A stretch of DNA of 64,000 nt, from contig NZ_JAPKNH010000004.1 in NCBI RefSeq assembly GCF_026344005.1, positions 1 to 64,000 on the forward strand, read 5' to 3'. Below, piece after piece: positions 60,783-64,000 of this stretch. The notes below the pieces were generated by a model. It searched no databases and was not told the DNA's origin. It saw nothing but the letters and a program-made list of their open reading frames with translations. The stretch comes from Kaistia terrae (GTDB lineage Bacteria > Pseudomonadota > Alphaproteobacteria > Rhizobiales > Kaistiaceae). Positions within the stretch are counted from its first letter, which is position 1. Each line of letters starts with the position of its first letter. Made by a program: the position numbers and the translations under genes.

Positions 60783-61750
60783 ATGGCGGTAGCCGAGACA
60801 ATTGCCGTGCCCATCGCAGGCATGCGCTCCGACCTGATGCGCCAGCGGGTGCGTTCGGCCTGGATTTTCCTCGCCCCGATGCTGATCGTCCTCGCTCTCG
60901 TCGCCGGCTGGCCGCTGGTGCGAAGCATCTATTTCTCGTTCACCGACGCCTCGCTCGCCAACATCGATGCGGCGCAGTGGATCGGCTTCGAGAATTATCT
61001 GTCCATCACCACGCTGAAGAGCGGCAAGGTCCTGTATGACGGCCTGCTCGCCGACCCGATCTGGTGGCGCGCCGTCTGGAACACCGTCAAATTCACCATC
61101 GTCTCGGTGACGCTGGAGACGATCTTCGGCATCATCGTAGCGCTGGTGCTCAACGCTGAATTCAAGGGCCGTGGCATTGTCCGCGCCGCCATCCTCGTCC
61201 CCTGGGCGATCCCGACCGTCGTCTCCGCCAAGATGTGGGGCTGGATGCTGAACGACCAGTTCGGCATCATCAACGACATCCTGATGAATCTCGGCATCAT
61301 CTCCAGCAAGATCGCCTGGACCGCCAATCCGGACACGGCGATGTTCGCGGTGCTGATCGTCGACATCTGGAAGACGACGCCGTTCATGGCGCTGCTGATC
61401 CTCGCCGGCCTGCAGATGGTGCCGGGTGACATCTACGAGGCCGCCAAGATCGACGGCGTCCATCCGGTCAAGGTCTTCTTCAAGGTGACGCTGCCGTTGA
61501 TCCGCCCGGCCCTGATGGTCGCGGTGATCTTCCGCATGCTCGATGCGCTGCGCATCTTCGACCTGATCTACGTGCTGACGCCGAACAATTCGCAGACCAA
61601 GACCATGTCGGTCTACGCCCGCGAGAACCTGTTCGATTTCGACAAGTTCGCTTACGGCTCAGCCGCCGCGACCTTCCTGTTCCTGATCCTGGCGGTCATC
61701 ACGGTGGTCTACATCGTCGTCGGACGCGTCAATTTCGACGGAGGCCGATA

Positions 61751-61751
<1 letters not shown>
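60783..61751 (+). CDS. Sugar ABC transporter permease (MalF class)
   Basis: 322 residues from ATG 60783. Six membrane segments and the BPD_transp_1 EAA motif (YEAAKIDGVHPVKVFFKVTL, then PLIRPALMVAVIF). ThuF/AglF-like. Its stop and the start of the next permease share one base (TAATG). Confidence 0.9.
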
Positions 61752-62581
<830 letters not shown>

Positions 62582-62584
62582 TGG

Positions 62585-64000
62585 ATGAGTGAAGTTGTTT
62601 CCGGCGGCGGGATCGCCTCGCACGCCGCCGATGCAGACTGGTGGCGCGGCGCGGTGATCTACCAGATCTATCCGCGCTCGTTCCAGGACACGGACGGCGA
62701 CGGCGTTGGCGACCTGAAGGGCATTGCCGGTCGGCTCGACCACATCGCCTCGCTCGACGTCGATGCGATATGGATTTCGCCTTTCTTCCAGTCGCCGATG
62801 AAGGACTTTGGCTACGACGTCTCGGACTATTGCGCCGTCGACCCGCTGTTCGGCACGCTTGCGGATTTCGACCACCTGATCGCCGAAGCGCACGCGCGCA
62901 ACATCAAGGTCACGATCGACCAGGTGCTGTCGCACACCTCCGACCAGCACGCCTGGTTCAAGGAAAGCCGCTCTTCCAAGACCAATGCCAAGGCGGACTG
63001 GTATGTCTGGGCCGATGCCAAGCCGGACGGCACGCCGCCCAACAACTGGCTGTCGATCTTCGGCGGTTCGGCCTGGGAATGGGACACCACCCGCTGCCAG
63101 TATTTCCTGCACAACTTCCTGACCTCGCAGCCGGACATCAACTTCCACTCGCAGGCGGCGCAGGACGCGTTGCTCGACTCGGTCGAGTTCTGGCTGAAGC
63201 GCGGCGTTGACGGTTTCCGGCTCGATACCGTGAACTTCTATGTCCACTCGCAGGGGCTGGAGAACAATCCGCCCGCTTCGCTGGAAGACCGCAGTTCGCC
63301 CGAGGCGCCGGCCGTCAATCCGTATAACTGGCAGGACCATATCCACGACAAGAGCCAGCCGGAAAACCTAGAATTCCTGAAGCGCCTGCGCGCGTTGCTC
63401 GACCGCTATCCGGCCAAGACGACCGTCGGTGAGATCGGCGACGGTCCGCGCTCGCTGAAGACGATGGCGGCCTATACGTCCGGCGGCGACAAGCTGCACA
63501 TGTCCTACACTTTCGACTTCCTCAGCCCGATCTTCTCGAAGGCGCATTTCGTCCAGCGGGTGAAGGCGTTCGAGGCAATCGTTGGCGATGGCTGGCCATG
63601 CTGGGCGTTTTCCAACCACGATGTCGTGCGCCATGTCTCGCGCTGGACCAGCGATGGCGACTTTGACGGGGTCGCGAAGATCGCCGCCGGCATCCTGCTT
63701 TCGCTGCGCGGCTCGGTCTGCCTCTATCAGGGCGAAGAACTGGGATTGACCGAGGCCGACGTCGCCTATGAGGATCTGCAGGATCCCTACGGCATTCGCT
63801 TCTGGCCGGAATATAAGGGTCGCGACGGCTGTCGCACGCCGATGGTCTGGGAATCGAACGGCGCCTATGCCGGTTTCTCGTCGGCCAAGCCGTGGTTGCC
63901 GGTACCGCCGGAACACATTGCCAAGGCCGTCAATCGCGAGACGTCGGACCGGTCGTCGGTCCTGGCTCAATACCGCCAGATGATCGCCTTCCGACGCGCC
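62585..64000 (+). CDS. GH13 alpha-glucosidase (C-terminus outside window)
   Basis: 472 codons are visible from ATG 62585; an ATG four bases earlier stops at once. A GH13 catalytic domain: WWRGAVIYQIYPRSFQDTDG at the N-terminus, nucleophile Asp214 (GFRLDTVNF), acid/base Glu283 (TVGEIGD) and Asp346 (FSNHDVVR). It matches AglA/oligo-1,6-glucosidase-type enzymes that hydrolyse imported alpha-glucosides in the cytoplasm. No signal peptide is seen. The last beta-domain is cut off by the window end. Confidence 0.94.
   Translation, partial: MSEVVSGGGIASHAADADWWRGAVIYQIYPRSFQDTDGDGVGDLKGIAGRLDHIASLDVDAIWISPFFQSPMKDFGYDVSDYCAVDPLFGTLADFDHLIAEAHARNIKVTIDQVLSHTSDQHAWFKESRSSKTNAKADWYVWADAKPDGTPPNNWLSIFGGSAWEWDTTRCQYFLHNFLTSQPDINFHSQAAQDALLDSVEFWLKRGVDGFRLDTVNFYVHSQGLENNPPASLEDRSSPEAPAVNPYNWQDHIHDKSQPENLEFLKRLRALLDRYPAKTTVGEIGDGPRSLKTMAAYTSGGDKLHMSYTFDFLSPIFSKAHFVQRVKAFEAIVGDGWPCWAFSNHDVVRHVSRWTSDGDFDGVAKIAAGILLSLRGSVCLYQGEELGLTEADVAYEDLQDPYGIRFWPEYKGRDGCRTPMVWESNGAYAGFSSAKPWLPVPPEHIAKAVNRETSDRSSVLAQYRQMIAFRRA

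Overview
The window is GC-rich DNA from an alphaproteobacterium, almost certainly of the order Hyphomicrobiales (Rhizobiales). Evidence: DUF6074/DUF3102/winged-helix mobile-element genes, a csp–DUF6481 pair, a urt operon beside a transporter-like hybrid kinase, a ThuE/AglE-type sugar transporter and several Rhizobiales-type intergenic palindromes. The genus is not settled by sequence alone; Kaistia or a relative is only a guess. No rRNA, tRNA, IS element or CRISPR array was seen.

Layout. 1-5050: right end of an integrated mobile element, all genes leftward: tyrosine integrase, an unknown 406-aa gene, an AlpA-type regulator and six small genes, mostly joined by 4-nt ATGA overlaps. It holds an iteron-like array, a second set of palindromes and a candidate plus-strand small RNA. 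5050-8100: cold-shock protein, DUF6481 and DUF1294 genes, a lipoprotein. 8300-13230: yhiI-rbbA-yhhJ efflux/ribosome-associated ABC system. 13870-23958: one giant glycine-rich autotransporter with 38 copies of an AQS(I/V)GGGGG-type repeat. 24300-30950: a ribose-type sugar ABC transporter whose ATPase is split into two genes, an IclR regulator and an amidohydrolase. 31180-33960: polysaccharide deacetylase, receiver protein, MgtC and DUF1345 membrane proteins. 34037-41974: penicillin-binding protein 1C with a bacterial alpha-2-macroglobulin. 42322-53151: a two-component system whose kinase is fused to an NCS1-like permease domain, facing the urea transporter operon urtABCDE. 53141-57880: a small conserved protein, an inverse-autotransporter-like beta-helix protein, dgoA-dgoK and an LprI-like protein. 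57944-64000: LacI repressor, disaccharide ABC transporter and a GH13 alpha-glucosidase cut by the window end.

How the parts work together: the window is mainly nutrient capture (urea, a ribose-type sugar, an alpha-glucoside, galactonate) each with its own regulator, plus envelope functions (two surface-exposed beta-rich proteins, PBP1C/A2M, deacetylase). The clearest regulatory picture is the LacI system: TTGACA-N17-TTTGAT followed at once by a perfect 14-bp palindrome, with a second copy of the palindrome core in front of the repressor gene. At least five families of intergenic palindromic repeats are scattered from 6 kb to 50 kb, one of them inside the pbpC reading frame.

All calls rest on reading the sequence and on family knowledge; no database search was run.
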